DNA of 64,000 bases from JABDIY01 sp963751955 (GTDB lineage Bacteria; Actinomycetota; Acidimicrobiia; Acidimicrobiales; SZUA-35): assembly GCA_963751955.1 (NCBI GenBank), contig CAVVWM010000011.1, positions 124,001-188,000 of the forward strand, written 5' to 3'. A program made the translations under genes and the position numbers. This document shows, piece after piece, positions 33,788-42,604 of the stretch (position 1 is the first letter of the stretch; the number at the start of each line of letters is the position of its first letter). A model generated the notes under the pieces. The model ran no database searches and was not told the origin of the DNA. It saw only the letters and a program-made list of their open reading frames with translations.

Positions 33788-34821
33788 CTATGAACACTGT
33801 GTCAGATCGGCCAGACCGTCCCGCGGATTACCTTTTTCACCAATTCTTGACACAGCGGGAGCCGAAGGAACAGTGAGGTCGATCTCATGAACGCAGCGCA
33901 AATCAACCGAAAGCAGCAGCGTCTCGAGGCTCACGACCTTGGCTGCGAGGTCGTTGTCGTCGCCGAGCAGAGCCCGACCCCCGGCCTCCAGGCGCAGGGC
34001 CAATTGATCTCCGGTGACGATCACCTCGGTGACCGCAGCCCTCACCGGTGGCGTGATCTCGTTCATGAGCCGGAGGACCGCAGTGGATCCCGGGGGGCAG
34101 GATCCCCGGGTACGCCGGTCGCTTCGAGCCCGATAACCGGGAGAAATCCATCGGGGGGGATTTCGGTGGTCCGAACCTGCCGACCGTCATCGTCCACGAG
34201 TACGAACCGGTCACCGGAGCGCAGCGCCATCGTGGGCTCACGTTCGGTGACGGTGATGTCGATGCGGCCGTTGAGATTTCGAATCACGGTGGCCGACCGG
34301 ATTTCAGGAAGTGCCTGCACCCGCCGTTCGGTTGCCTCGACAGGGAGGTCGAGTATCGGTGTCCCAAGAGGTACCGCAGCTGCATCGAGGATGACCGATT
34401 CATCCAACATGTCGGCCCCTCGCACCGACACACTGTCGATCGCCATCAACGGCGATCGAATCAGGCCGATTCCGGCGGCTGCGGTCAGCGACAATGCGAG
34501 GAGAACAACGACGACGCTCTTGCGGCGCTGCCTGCGGACCTTTCTCACCTCCTCGGCGCGAGCGGTGAGATTGCGGGCCCCGACCTGTGACCGACCGCCG
34601 ATCTGGTGCCCGGCTGAGGTGCGCGGTTTGGATTTGGTTTTGGCAGAGCGCTTCTTGGCGACTGTTCCCGATCGTGCTCGAGCGCTGGCAGCCGCCTTCT
34701 TGGCCGCACGCTTCTTGGGGACAGCCGGCTTTCTTGAGTTCGCCTTTTTCTTCGCCACCTTTCTCTTGGTGGCAGCCTTCTTTGCCGCCTTTTTCGGACG
34801 TTGCCTGGTGGAGGAAGTCAT
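33788..34821 (-). CDS. ftsQ: Cell division protein FtsQ with basic N-terminal tail (one frameshift)
   Basis: Reconstructed 344 residues from ATG 34821, which overlaps the murB stop. Residues 1-100 are extremely basic (KKAAKKAATKRKVAKKK, KKRAAKKAAASARARSG). The transmembrane helix is at ~102-122. The POTRA domain starts IDSVSVRGADMLDESVIL, followed by the FtsQ fold with IDITVTEREPTMALRSGDRFVLVDDDGR. At the G6 run 34092-34097 one base is missing. The first frame then ends at a stop at 34063, while the C-terminus continues in another frame as TAVLRLMNEITPPVR and HEIDLTVPS. FtsQ links early and late division proteins. The end of the protein is uncertain until the indel is resolved. Confidence 0.85.
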
Positions 34822-35819
34822 CGTGTGCCTTTCGCCCCTGCGACGTCGGCGTCGTTGGCGTCGTTGGTGTCGAAGCCGATCAGACGGTTCTCGACCTTCA
34901 ACTCCACACCAAACTTCTCGAGCACTCGTTGCTGGACGATTTGGATCAACGCAGCGATGTCGTCGGCACTGCCGCCGGGCTCGGCTTGGATGAAGTTGGC
35001 GTGTTTGTCCGAGACCCGTGCGGTCCCAACCCCGAAACCCTTGAGTCCACACTCATCAATGAGGCGACCGGCGGAGTCTCCTGGCGGGTTGGCAAACACC
35101 GAGCCTGCGTTCTGGCCCCCGGGCTGGTTGGCTCTGCGCCACGCCACGATTTCTCGGAGTTCTGCCTGGCCATCGTGTTGACCAGCCTCCTCAAGTTCCA
35201 ACTCGGCAAACAACACCACGTCGTCAGACTTGATGTTGCTCTGCCGGTAGCCGAAGTCGCAGTCTTTGGCAGACCACAAGGTTGGACCCCCCGACTCCAT
35301 GTTGAATACAGACACATTGCGAATCGAAGCCGCCATGTCCGAACCGTGGCCTCCGGCATTCATCCGCACGGCTCCGCCAACTGTCCCAGGAACGCCGACG
35401 GCCCACTCGAACCCGGTGAGGCCTGAGGCGACGAGTCGCCGGGCTACACGCGGCAGCATGCATGCGCCGCCGACAACGACTTGGCTGACGCCACGCACCG
35501 GTTTGCCAATCTCCATTGATGAGAAGGCCTCACCGAGCTGAAGCACGACACCTGCGAAACCGTGATCACTGACCAGCAGATTGCTCCCGGCGCCAACAAC
35601 CAAGAACGGCACGCCGCTGGGTGTGTGTAGTCGAACAGTCTCGAGATCTTGCACCGACTCGACCTTCACGAGGACAGACGCCGATCCTCCGACGCGATAG
35701 GTACTCAGATCGCCTACCGAACCGTTGCGTTGGGCCCGATCCGGCAGGTATTTGATCAATTGAGCCACGAAGTCGTCGCCTTCTGTAGCCACTCCATTGC
35801 CCAGGTTGCCGCTAGCCAT
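34818..35819 (-). CDS. murB: UDP-N-acetylenolpyruvoylglucosamine reductase
   Basis: 333 residues from ATG 35819. It shows the FAD-binding type 4 fold: STYRVGGSASVLVKV, PFLVVGAGSNLLVSD, GVPGTVGGAVRMNAGGHG, and later GSVFANPPGDSAGRLIDECGLKG, which contains the catalytic Ser region, ending with SDKHANFI. The enzyme reduces enolpyruvyl-UDP-GlcNAc to UDP-MurNAc with NADPH. Its start overlaps murC by eight bases and its end overlaps ftsQ by four, so it is translationally embedded. Its place between murC and ftsQ also occurs in other Gram-positive dcw clusters. Confidence 0.93.
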   Translation of the reverse strand: MASGNLGNGVATEGDDFVAQLIKYLPDRAQRNGSVGDLSTYRVGGSASVLVKVESVQDLETVRLHTPSGVPFLVVGAGSNLLVSDHGFAGVVLQLGEAFSSMEIGKPVRGVSQVVVGGACMLPRVARRLVASGLTGFEWAVGVPGTVGGAVRMNAGGHGSDMAASIRNVSVFNMESGGPTLWSAKDCDFGYRQSNIKSDDVVLFAELELEEAGQHDGQAELREIVAWRRANQPGGQNAGSVFANPPGDSAGRLIDECGLKGFGVGTARVSDKHANFIQAEPGGSADDIAALIQIVQQRVLEKFGVELKVENRLIGFDTNDANDADVAGAKGTR

Positions 35820-37209
35820 CGCTGAACTCCAGCGCATCCAGCACATCGTCAGCGATTGTGGGCAGGTCGCCAGCGCTGAGCAGCAGGCAGAGATCACCGC
35901 TGGACGCGATTGCGGTGAGAGCTGCTGGGACCTCATCGATCTCGCCCACCCGTGTGAGTGCCAACGACGGTGCCAGTCGGCGAAGGTCGTCAAATATCAG
36001 CTCCGACGTGATGCCTGGGCGGGGCGACTCACCGGAAGGGTAGATTTCTGTGAGCACCACCGAGTCGGCCATAGCTAGAGCGTCGGCATAGGTCCGCCAC
36101 AAGGCTTCGGTCCGGCTGTAGCGATGGGGCTGGAAAACTACGTGAACTCGTCCATGACACACTTCTCGGGCTGCCCCGATCGCTGCCCGGATCTCGCCGT
36201 GCAGATGTGCATAGTCGTCTACCACCTCGACCCCTGCCCGGCTACCTCGACGTTCGAATCGCCTTCCGACACCTTCGAATTGGGACAACGCAACCGCTGC
36301 GGCCTCGGTGTCGTAGCCCAGCGCTTGGACCACTGCGAGGGAACCGGTCAAGTTGAGGGCGTTGTGAAGTCCTGGCAGCTGTGGCTCGACAAGCACGACC
36401 TCTGATCCGAGTGCGATCTTGGAAACCGGGGGTGTGAACTGGAGTCTCACGTCTGCACCTTCGTGGTCACCATAAACCGTGAGCGTGGCACTCGGTGCCT
36501 CACCTCGGTCGAGGGAGCCGATCACCCCCGGATCGGAGCCACAAACCACGGCATGGCGAAGTGAGGGATCCCGAATGAAGGAATCGAAGGCAGCGAACAG
36601 ACCCACCTCGCCGCCGTAGTACTCAAGATGGTCGGGCTCGATGTTTGTCACAACACCCACATCGACCTCCAACTCAACGAAAGTCCCGTCGCTTTCATCG
36701 GCCTCGACAACGAGAATCCCGCCGGGTTCGCCCAAGACCGCGCCCGGTACGGCTTGGTCTACACCGAGGATCTTTCCGCCGACGATAGAGGTGACGTCGA
36801 CCCCGGCACCGAGCAGAGCTGCAGTGGTCATGGACGAAGTGGTGGTCTTTCCATGGGTGCCTGCGATCGCAACCGTCTGGAAGGCGGCGGTGATAGCGGT
36901 CAGCAGTTCGGCCCGGCGAAACACGGGTCGTTGGGCACCAAGCGCCGTCGCCACCTCGGGGTGAGCATCGGGCACTGCCGTCGACCTCACGATCAAAGCG
37001 TCGTCGCCGATCGTTTCATAGTCCGCACCAACGGTGATCGCCACGCCCAAGTCGGCCAACGCTCCAAGGGTCTCAGAAGAACGCTGGTCCGAGCCCGAAA
37101 CCGACAAGCCCATGCGGGCCAAAACTGCGGTGATCGGTGCCATTCCCGTCCCACCGCAGCCGATCACGTGGATCGCGGGCTTGGTTGAAAGATCGATCAG
37201 CCGCTTCAT
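35812..37209 (-). CDS. murC: UDP-N-acetylmuramate-L-alanine ligase
   Basis: A 465-residue Mur ligase. The N-terminal Rossmann domain has IHVIGCGGTGMAPITAVL, the ATP loop is VAIAGTHGKTTTSSM, and the acidic segment LVVEADESDGTF and TNIEPDHLEYYGG follow, as in MurC. The C-terminal domain has VVDDYAHLHGEIRAAI (often DDYAHHPTEI) and VFQPHRYSRTE. It adds L-Ala to UDP-MurNAc. The start overlaps murG by one base. It is one of two Mur ligases in the window (with MurE); MurD and MurF are not here. Confidence 0.96.
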   Translation of the reverse strand: MKRLIDLSTKPAIHVIGCGGTGMAPITAVLARMGLSVSGSDQRSSETLGALADLGVAITVGADYETIGDDALIVRSTAVPDAHPEVATALGAQRPVFRRAELLTAITAAFQTVAIAGTHGKTTTSSMTTAALLGAGVDVTSIVGGKILGVDQAVPGAVLGEPGGILVVEADESDGTFVELEVDVGVVTNIEPDHLEYYGGEVGLFAAFDSFIRDPSLRHAVVCGSDPGVIGSLDRGEAPSATLTVYGDHEGADVRLQFTPPVSKIALGSEVVLVEPQLPGLHNALNLTGSLAVVQALGYDTEAAAVALSQFEGVGRRFERRGSRAGVEVVDDYAHLHGEIRAAIGAAREVCHGRVHVVFQPHRYSRTEALWRTYADALAMADSVVLTEIYPSGESPRPGITSELIFDDLRRLAPSLALTRVGEIDEVPAALTAIASSGDLCLLLSAGDLPTIADDVLDALEFSDG

Positions 37210-38339
37210 CAGAGAGCCGAGTCTTGCAGATGAGAGTGGACGAGTAGCGCCACCTCGTGAGCGGCGCGGGCGTGGTCGACAGTAGGAATCGCCTCCCGCA
37301 TCTGCCTCCGCCGGTCCGACTCGAGGAGCGGTGACAGATTTGTCTGCAAGTACTCACCTGACAGCTCGGCGTCATCCAAGATGATCGCTCGGCCGACACT
37401 CTCCAGTTCTTTCGCATTCGCGAGCTGGTGCTGGCGTGGGGCGCTCGGCAGCGGCACGATTGCAGCCGGCAGTCCCGCGACGGCCAATTCAGCGATCGTG
37501 CTGGCACCGCCCCGGGTCAGGGCGAGGTCCGCACCCATCAGCAGGCTAGGCATATCGGTCTCGTAGGGAACGGTGATATACCGATCGCCCGAACCCGTCT
37601 GGAGCGGACGCAATGCATCTGGGTTCCTCCGGCCGACTACGTGATAGATCACGACATCGTCGCGATCGGACCACAACTCGGCCAGCTCCCGAACCGCGGA
37701 GTCGATGCTCCCCGCTCCGAGAGAACCAGCCCAGACGGCAAGGAGGCTCGTGTCGTCCTCGACAATACCGAGCTTGGCCCGAGCACTGCGCCGGCGCTCC
37801 GGTGATTGGTCAGACAACGCTTCCGCCACAGCGCTGCGGATCGGATTGCCGGTGAGCACTCCATCGGGCAGGTCGGTCGGTGGGAACGGCAGAGCACAAT
37901 CCGCGGCAAAGCGGCCAACAAGCCGGTTCACTGCGCTGGCCCGTGCGTTCTGTTCGGTGACAACAACCGGAATACCCAGGGTGCGGGCGGCCACGCTCGG
38001 TCCGAACGCTGCGAATCCGCCGAGGCAAACAACGACCTCAGGGTTTCGGCGCTTGACAAGCGATCTGGCCCGAGCCTGACCCCAGAGGAGTTCACCGATG
38101 CTCTTGATGGCGGCCAGCCCGATCCGGCGCGGTATTCCGCGACCGGGCAGGGTGTCCAGCGAAAACCCGGCCTCGGGTACCAGCGTTGCCTCGTTGCCGC
38201 GGGTAGAACCCACGAAACCGATGTCATCTCGGGAAAGACCCATCGCCACGAGGGCCTCCGCAACCGCGATGCCAGGATTCGTATGACCCGCTGTGCCCCC
38301 TCCAGCGATGAGGACCCGCCTGTGGTCAGGCTCGGCCAC
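37209..38339 (-). CDS. murG: UDP-GlcNAc-undecaprenyl-pyrophosphoryl-MurNAc-pentapeptide GlcNAc transferase
   Basis: A 376-residue GT28. LIAGGGTAGHTNPGIAVAEAL is read here as the first G loop (IAGGGTAGHTNPG) plus helix. FVGSTRGNEATLVPEAGF, VVVTEQNARASAVNRL (with EQN), GNPIRSAV, AVWAGSLGAGSID and the donor-binding RGGASTIAELAVAGLPAAIVP complete the set. It makes lipid II from lipid I at the inner membrane face. The GTG start sits 14 bp inside the end of ftsW. In most MurG proteins the second G loop reads GGSLGA; here the first Gly is Ala. Confidence 0.96.
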   Translation of the reverse strand: MAEPDHRRVLIAGGGTAGHTNPGIAVAEALVAMGLSRDDIGFVGSTRGNEATLVPEAGFSLDTLPGRGIPRRIGLAAIKSIGELLWGQARARSLVKRRNPEVVVCLGGFAAFGPSVAARTLGIPVVVTEQNARASAVNRLVGRFAADCALPFPPTDLPDGVLTGNPIRSAVAEALSDQSPERRRSARAKLGIVEDDTSLLAVWAGSLGAGSIDSAVRELAELWSDRDDVVIYHVVGRRNPDALRPLQTGSGDRYITVPYETDMPSLLMGADLALTRGGASTIAELAVAGLPAAIVPLPSAPRQHQLANAKELESVGRAIILDDAELSGEYLQTNLSPLLESDRRRQMREAIPTVDHARAAHEVALLVHSHLQDSAL

Positions 38340-40135
38340 GGCGAGCTACTCCAACCAGGAGTCCACTGGCGAACAGTGTCGTGACCAGACTGGATCCACC
38401 CGCAGACACGAACGGCAGTGGTTCCCCGGTAATCGGCATCAGTCCCAGTGCCATACCGATGTTCAATGTGGCCTGGGTGACAATCCAGATCGTCAGGCCG
38501 GCAGCAAGATTGCGGCCGAACGCATCCGGGGCCCGAAGAGCCGCCGTGAAACCCAAGTAGCCGAGAAGGCCGAACGCAACCACAAGAGCAAGCGCACCGA
38601 TTGCGCCCAGCTCCTCTGCAACGACAGCGAAGATGAAGTCGGTCTGCGCTTCGGGGAGGAACCCCCATTTGGCTCGACTTCCGCCCAGTCCCCTGCCGAA
38701 CAGGCCGCCCGAAGCAATCCCGATCTGGCTCTGAACAGTCTGAAGTCCGATGCTGTCTGCGGTGGCCCATGGATCAAGGAACGCAAACACACGCGCCCTT
38801 CGATAGGGAGCGCTGTAGGCCAGAACTGTTGCGCCGGCCAAGCCGCCCAGCGCCCAGCCGACAAGATGGGGCAGTCGGGCCTTGGCGACGAACAACATCA
38901 GTATCGCCACCGTGCCCATGATGATCGGTGTCCCCAGCTTGGGCTGCAGGATCAGTAGGAACGAATACAGAATCACCAGTGCGAGCACTGGCCGAATCGT
39001 CCGTTCGGGAAGGTGCATTTGGTGCTCGCGGGCTCCAAGAATCCGCGCCACCATCAAGATCAGTGCAAGCTTTGCCAGCTCTGCGGGTTGAATCACGACA
39101 GGTCCGATTGCGAGCCACCGGCTTGATCCGTTGGCTGAGGAACCGACACCCGGTATGAGAACTGCCAGGAGCAGCAACGCGCTCGAAGATCCCCGCAGGG
39201 ATAGCGAGCGGAGCAACCCGGCGATAGTTCACCCGGCTACCCACGATGAACGCGGCTGCCCCGATGACTGCATACCGAAGCTGACGGGAGAAGGTGTAGA
39301 ACGGCGATTTGTCGAACTTGTGGACCGATGAGACAGATGTTGCCGAAAGCACCATCACCAGACCGAACAAAGTCAGCCCAATGACCAAGATCGTGATCGA
39401 CCATCCGGCTCGCTCACCCACGGCTGTAGCTGCCAGCTTATGCGTCCGATGAGGGCGCCACTGAGCCGCTCGCCGGAACCGATGCACAAGCGAATCTCTC
39501 GCTCTACCTCCGCCTCGTGGGTGACGGTTTGGGGAAGACCGACGGGCCGGCGAAGCTGCTCGGCTCGAACCGAGATGACGGGATTTGTTTGACGGTCGAC
39601 GATCGGGGACCGACGTTCTCTTGGCTTTGAGCGGTGCGGACCGCTTGGCACCTTTGGTGGGTGCCGACCGTTTGGTTGCCGCAGACCGTTTGGTTGCCGC
39701 CGACCGCTTGGTGGGTGCCGACCGTTTGGTTGCCGCCGACCGCTTGGTGGGTGCCGACCGTTTGGTTGCCGCCGACCGTTTGGTGGGTGCCGACCGTTTG
39801 GTTGAAGTTCGGGCAGTTGCAGCGGCTTGGGTTCTGGCCCTCGCAGCTTTGGCCGAGGCACCACGTTTGGCAGTCTTGAGATGATTGCTTGTGGTTCCGC
39901 GTGCTGAGGTTGCCTTGGTAGACCTTCGTTTGCCAGGGGCAGCATTTGCGACCTTCTTGGCCCCTTGGCGCGATTTCGTCTTGGGTGTTCGCTCGCCGCT
40001 CACCTGCTGCCGCCGCTGACGATCAGCATTTTGGGCCCGCTCCTTAGATGCGTTCTTACTCGCCGCCTTCTTGACCGTCTTTCGAGCGGCGCGTTTCTTC
40101 GCTGCAGCGGGGGTAGGGCGTTGGGTCGTGATCAT
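38326..40135 (-). CDS. ftsW: Lipid II polymerase FtsW with ~240-residue basic N-terminal extension (one frameshift)
   Basis: Reconstructed 602 residues from ATG 40135 (overlaps the mraY stop). Residues 1-238 are Lys/Arg/Ala/Ser/Thr-rich, with eight TKRSAP/TKRSAA repeats. The first transmembrane helix is at ~241 (TILVIGLTLFGLVMVLSA), followed by a SEDS core: RVNYRRVAPLAIPAG, then in the second frame SSSALLLLAVLIPGVG, RWLAIGPVVIQPAELAKLAL, and PWATADSIG...QSQIGIASGGLFGRGLG. It ends FVSAGGSSLVTTLFASGLLVG. One base too many in the C4 run 39191-39194 breaks the frame. FtsW polymerises septal glycan with FtsI. The extension is unusual for the family. Confidence 0.9.
39654..39805 (-). repeat. 18-bp coding repeats (TKRSAP/TKRSAA) in ftsW
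   Basis: About eight six-codon units in a row, alternating Pro and Ala at the last position. The plus strand shows the pattern GACCGTTTGGTTGCCGCC and GACCGCTTGGTGGGTGCC. The region is of low complexity and could slip. Confidence 0.85.
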
Positions 40136-41193
40136 GGGGTCAGCTCCACTGCGCCGACCCAGTCGGCGTAGAACAACCCAAGCGCAACGGCGGTGAACCC
40201 GCCGGCGATGAGCCAGAACCGAACGATGACCTTCGTTTCCGCCCAGCCCTTCAATTCGAAGTGATGATGGACCGGTGCCATACGGAACAATCTCTTGCCC
40301 TTCGTGGCCTTGAAGTAGCCAACTTGCAGCATCACCGAGAGAGTTTCGGCCACGTAGATTCCTCCAATGATGGGCAGCAGCAGGTGGGTATTCAGGAGGA
40401 GGGCGAGGACTGCAAGCCCGGTTCCTATGGCCAAGGACCCCGTGTCCCCCATGAAGATTTCGGCTGGGGCGGCGTTGAACCACAAGAATCCAGCTAGCGC
40501 GCCAACCATTGCGACGGCGACAACGGCAAGGTCGAGCGCGTGGGGGACGTCGTAGAGCATCGGTCGGGTTTCAGCCTGTCGGAAGATCCAGAATCCGATG
40601 AGTACATACGCCGCAAACGAGAAGATCCCCGAGCCTGCGGCAAGTCCATCGAGACCGTCGGTCAGGTTCACTGCGTTGCTGCTACCGATAATGAGCAGCA
40701 CGGCCCAGAGGATCCAGCCGGCCGTGCCTAGGTCAAAGTCTGTGTAGCGTGTGAAGGAGAGCTCAGTTCGGGTTCCCGTCCAACCCCGTTGTGCGGCAAA
40801 CATGGCGCCGCCAGCGAAAGTTACGGCAACTGCCACCAGACCGCCCATTTTGGTGCGACTCGTCAAACCGAGGTTTCGTTCCCGCGACACCTTGATCCAA
40901 TCGTCGAGAAAACCCACCATCCCAGCTCCGACAATCGCTCCGATCGCCAGTAGTCCCGAGACCGTGAAGATGCCGCCGATGAGGAGGTGGCTGAAGAAGT
41001 AGCCCGCCACGGCACCGAACACGATGGCGATCCCACCCATTGTCGGGGTTCCGGCTTTGACCTGGTGACCCTGCGGACCGTCGGTTCTGATGGGCTGCCC
41101 GATGTGCCGCTTGAGAAGCAGGTCGATCAACAGACGAGCACCAAGGGCGCTCAGCGCGAAGGCGATACCGGCTGCGGTAAGAAGTCGAATCAC
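40132..41193 (-). CDS. mraY: Phospho-N-acetylmuramoyl-pentapeptide transferase
   Basis: A 353-residue membrane enzyme with about ten hydrophobic helices. It has GTPTMGGIAIVFGAV near residue 53, the catalytic acid pair in GFLDDWIKVSRERNLGLT, SNAVNLTDGLDGLAAGSG, and NAAPAEIFMGDTGSLAIG with the further Asp. The APVHHHFELKGWAE loop near the end is diagnostic for MraY. It transfers phospho-MurNAc-pentapeptide to undecaprenyl phosphate, giving lipid I. GTG start, four bases after murE. MurF, normally between murE and mraY, is missing. Confidence 0.97.
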   Translation of the reverse strand: MIRLLTAAGIAFALSALGARLLIDLLLKRHIGQPIRTDGPQGHQVKAGTPTMGGIAIVFGAVAGYFFSHLLIGGIFTVSGLLAIGAIVGAGMVGFLDDWIKVSRERNLGLTSRTKMGGLVAVAVTFAGGAMFAAQRGWTGTRTELSFTRYTDFDLGTAGWILWAVLLIIGSSNAVNLTDGLDGLAAGSGIFSFAAYVLIGFWIFRQAETRPMLYDVPHALDLAVVAVAMVGALAGFLWFNAAPAEIFMGDTGSLAIGTGLAVLALLLNTHLLLPIIGGIYVAETLSVMLQVGYFKATKGKRLFRMAPVHHHFELKGWAETKVIVRFWLIAGGFTAVALGLFYADWVGAVELTP

Positions 41194-41197
41194 GCCG

Positions 41198-42604
41198 TCA
41201 CCACCCAGCGCTTTGAAGCGCGGCCACGGCTGCCAGACGATCGTCGAAGTCGATGACAGCTGTGCCTACGGTCTGAGTGGTCTCATGACCCTTGCCGGCG
41301 ATCAACACCACATCGCCAGGCTTGGCACCTGCGACAGCCGCGTCGATTGCGGCTTGCCGATCGGGCTCCACCACAAGGGAGCTGCCGTCTGGGATTCCAG
41401 CAACAATCTGCTCGATGATGAGGTCTGGGTCTTCGCTACGTGGGTTGTCCGATGTGACAACCACTCGATCAGCATCTGCCGCAGCGACGGCTCCCATGAG
41501 TGGCCGCTTGGCCTGGTCGCGGTCTCCGCCACAGCCGAAGACCACAGTGACGTGTCCATCGGTGGAAACTGCGGTTCTGCAGGCAGCGAGGGCCGCGTGG
41601 ATGCTGTCCGGTGTGTGGGAGTAGTCGACGACGACTCGAAACGGTTGTCCGATCGAGACCCACTCCATACGCCCTGGCACCGGATCAATCGCCCCGAGGG
41701 CGTCTGCGACGTCGTCGGCGTCAAAACCGATCGTGTCGAGGATCGTGGCCGCACAGACGGCGTTTGAGACGTTGTGGGCGCCAGCCAGTTGAAGCGTTAC
41801 CGGTCGACCCTGCCAGTGGAAGTGGCTCGTAGGCCCATCAAGGGTGAGCTCGGCTGCATCGGTGAGGGAGTAGGGCCTTGCGTCTGTACGTCGCGCGAGC
41901 AGCGTGCGCCCGTGCTCATCGTCGGCGTTGATGACCGCACGCATGGACAACTCGGGCTGGAAGAGGCGCGCCTTGGCGGCGAAGTAGTCGTCCATGGTGG
42001 AATGAAAATCCAGGTGGTCTTGGGAGAGGTTGGTGAAGGCCGCTACTTCGAACCTCATGCCATTCACGCGGTGCAGCTCAAGTGCGTGGCTTGACACCTC
42101 CATCGCAAGATTCCTGACTCCCCTACTGCGCAGGCCAGCGAGTTTGGCGAACAAGTCCGGGGCCTCGGGTGTGGTGCGAGCCCCGGTCAGCGTGCCGAGC
42201 ACCTCAACTGACTGGCCGAGTTTGGTCAGCATCGAGCCGAGCATGTGGGTAACTGTTGTCTTGCCGTTCGTGCCGGTGACGCCTATGACAGTCACGTTCA
42301 GTTCAGGATGGCCATAGACCGCAGCCGCCGCAGGTCCCATTGAGGCACGGCTGTTCTCCACGAGAATCTGAGGACAGTTGATCTCCAGGTCACGTTCAAC
42401 CAGAAGGGCAGCAGCACCGCTATTGAGGGCCGCCGCTGCAAAGTCGTGCCCATCGGCGTTGTCACCTGGAATGCAGGCGAAGATCGCCCCAGGCTCGACC
42501 GAACGCGAATCGTGGGCGATGCTCGTCACCACATCGGAATTGCCCGTTAGTCTGCCACCGATTTCTGAAGCCAGGCTGTCCAGCGCGATTCCGATGGTGC
42601 TCAT
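41198..42604 (-). CDS. murE: UDP-MurNAc-tripeptide synthetase, meso-diaminopimelate type
   Basis: A 468-residue Mur ligase. IAHDSRSVEPGAIFACIPG opens the UDP-binding domain (given in two motifs), VIGVTGTNGKTTVTHML is the ATP loop, and AMEVSSHALELHRV and TNLSQDHLDFHSTMDDYFAAK contain the Lys that is carbamylated. SDNPRSEDP near residue 395 is the DNPR motif that recognises meso-DAP, so the wall is DAP-type. LIAGKGHETTQ closes the fold. The start overlaps ftsI by four bases. Products join lipid I synthesis by MraY downstream. Confidence 0.96.
   Translation of the reverse strand: MSTIGIALDSLASEIGGRLTGNSDVVTSIAHDSRSVEPGAIFACIPGDNADGHDFAAAALNSGAAALLVERDLEINCPQILVENSRASMGPAAAAVYGHPELNVTVIGVTGTNGKTTVTHMLGSMLTKLGQSVEVLGTLTGARTTPEAPDLFAKLAGLRSRGVRNLAMEVSSHALELHRVNGMRFEVAAFTNLSQDHLDFHSTMDDYFAAKARLFQPELSMRAVINADDEHGRTLLARRTDARPYSLTDAAELTLDGPTSHFHWQGRPVTLQLAGAHNVSNAVCAATILDTIGFDADDVADALGAIDPVPGRMEWVSIGQPFRVVVDYSHTPDSIHAALAACRTAVSTDGHVTVVFGCGGDRDQAKRPLMGAVAAADADRVVVTSDNPRSEDPDLIIEQIVAGIPDGSSLVVEPDRQAAIDAAVAGAKPGDVVLIAGKGHETTQTVGTAVIDFDDRLAAVAALQSAGW

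Noticed and set aside
39180..39220. Programmed frameshift in ftsW
   Set aside because: No slippery heptamer with a pseudoknot, the site is a short C/G run, and similar indels hit unrelated genes in the window.
40136..40483. Extension of ftsW upstream of 40135
   Set aside because: The frame is open but lies inside mraY, with no family-like sequence and no ribosome site; ATG 40135 overlaps the mraY stop in the usual way.
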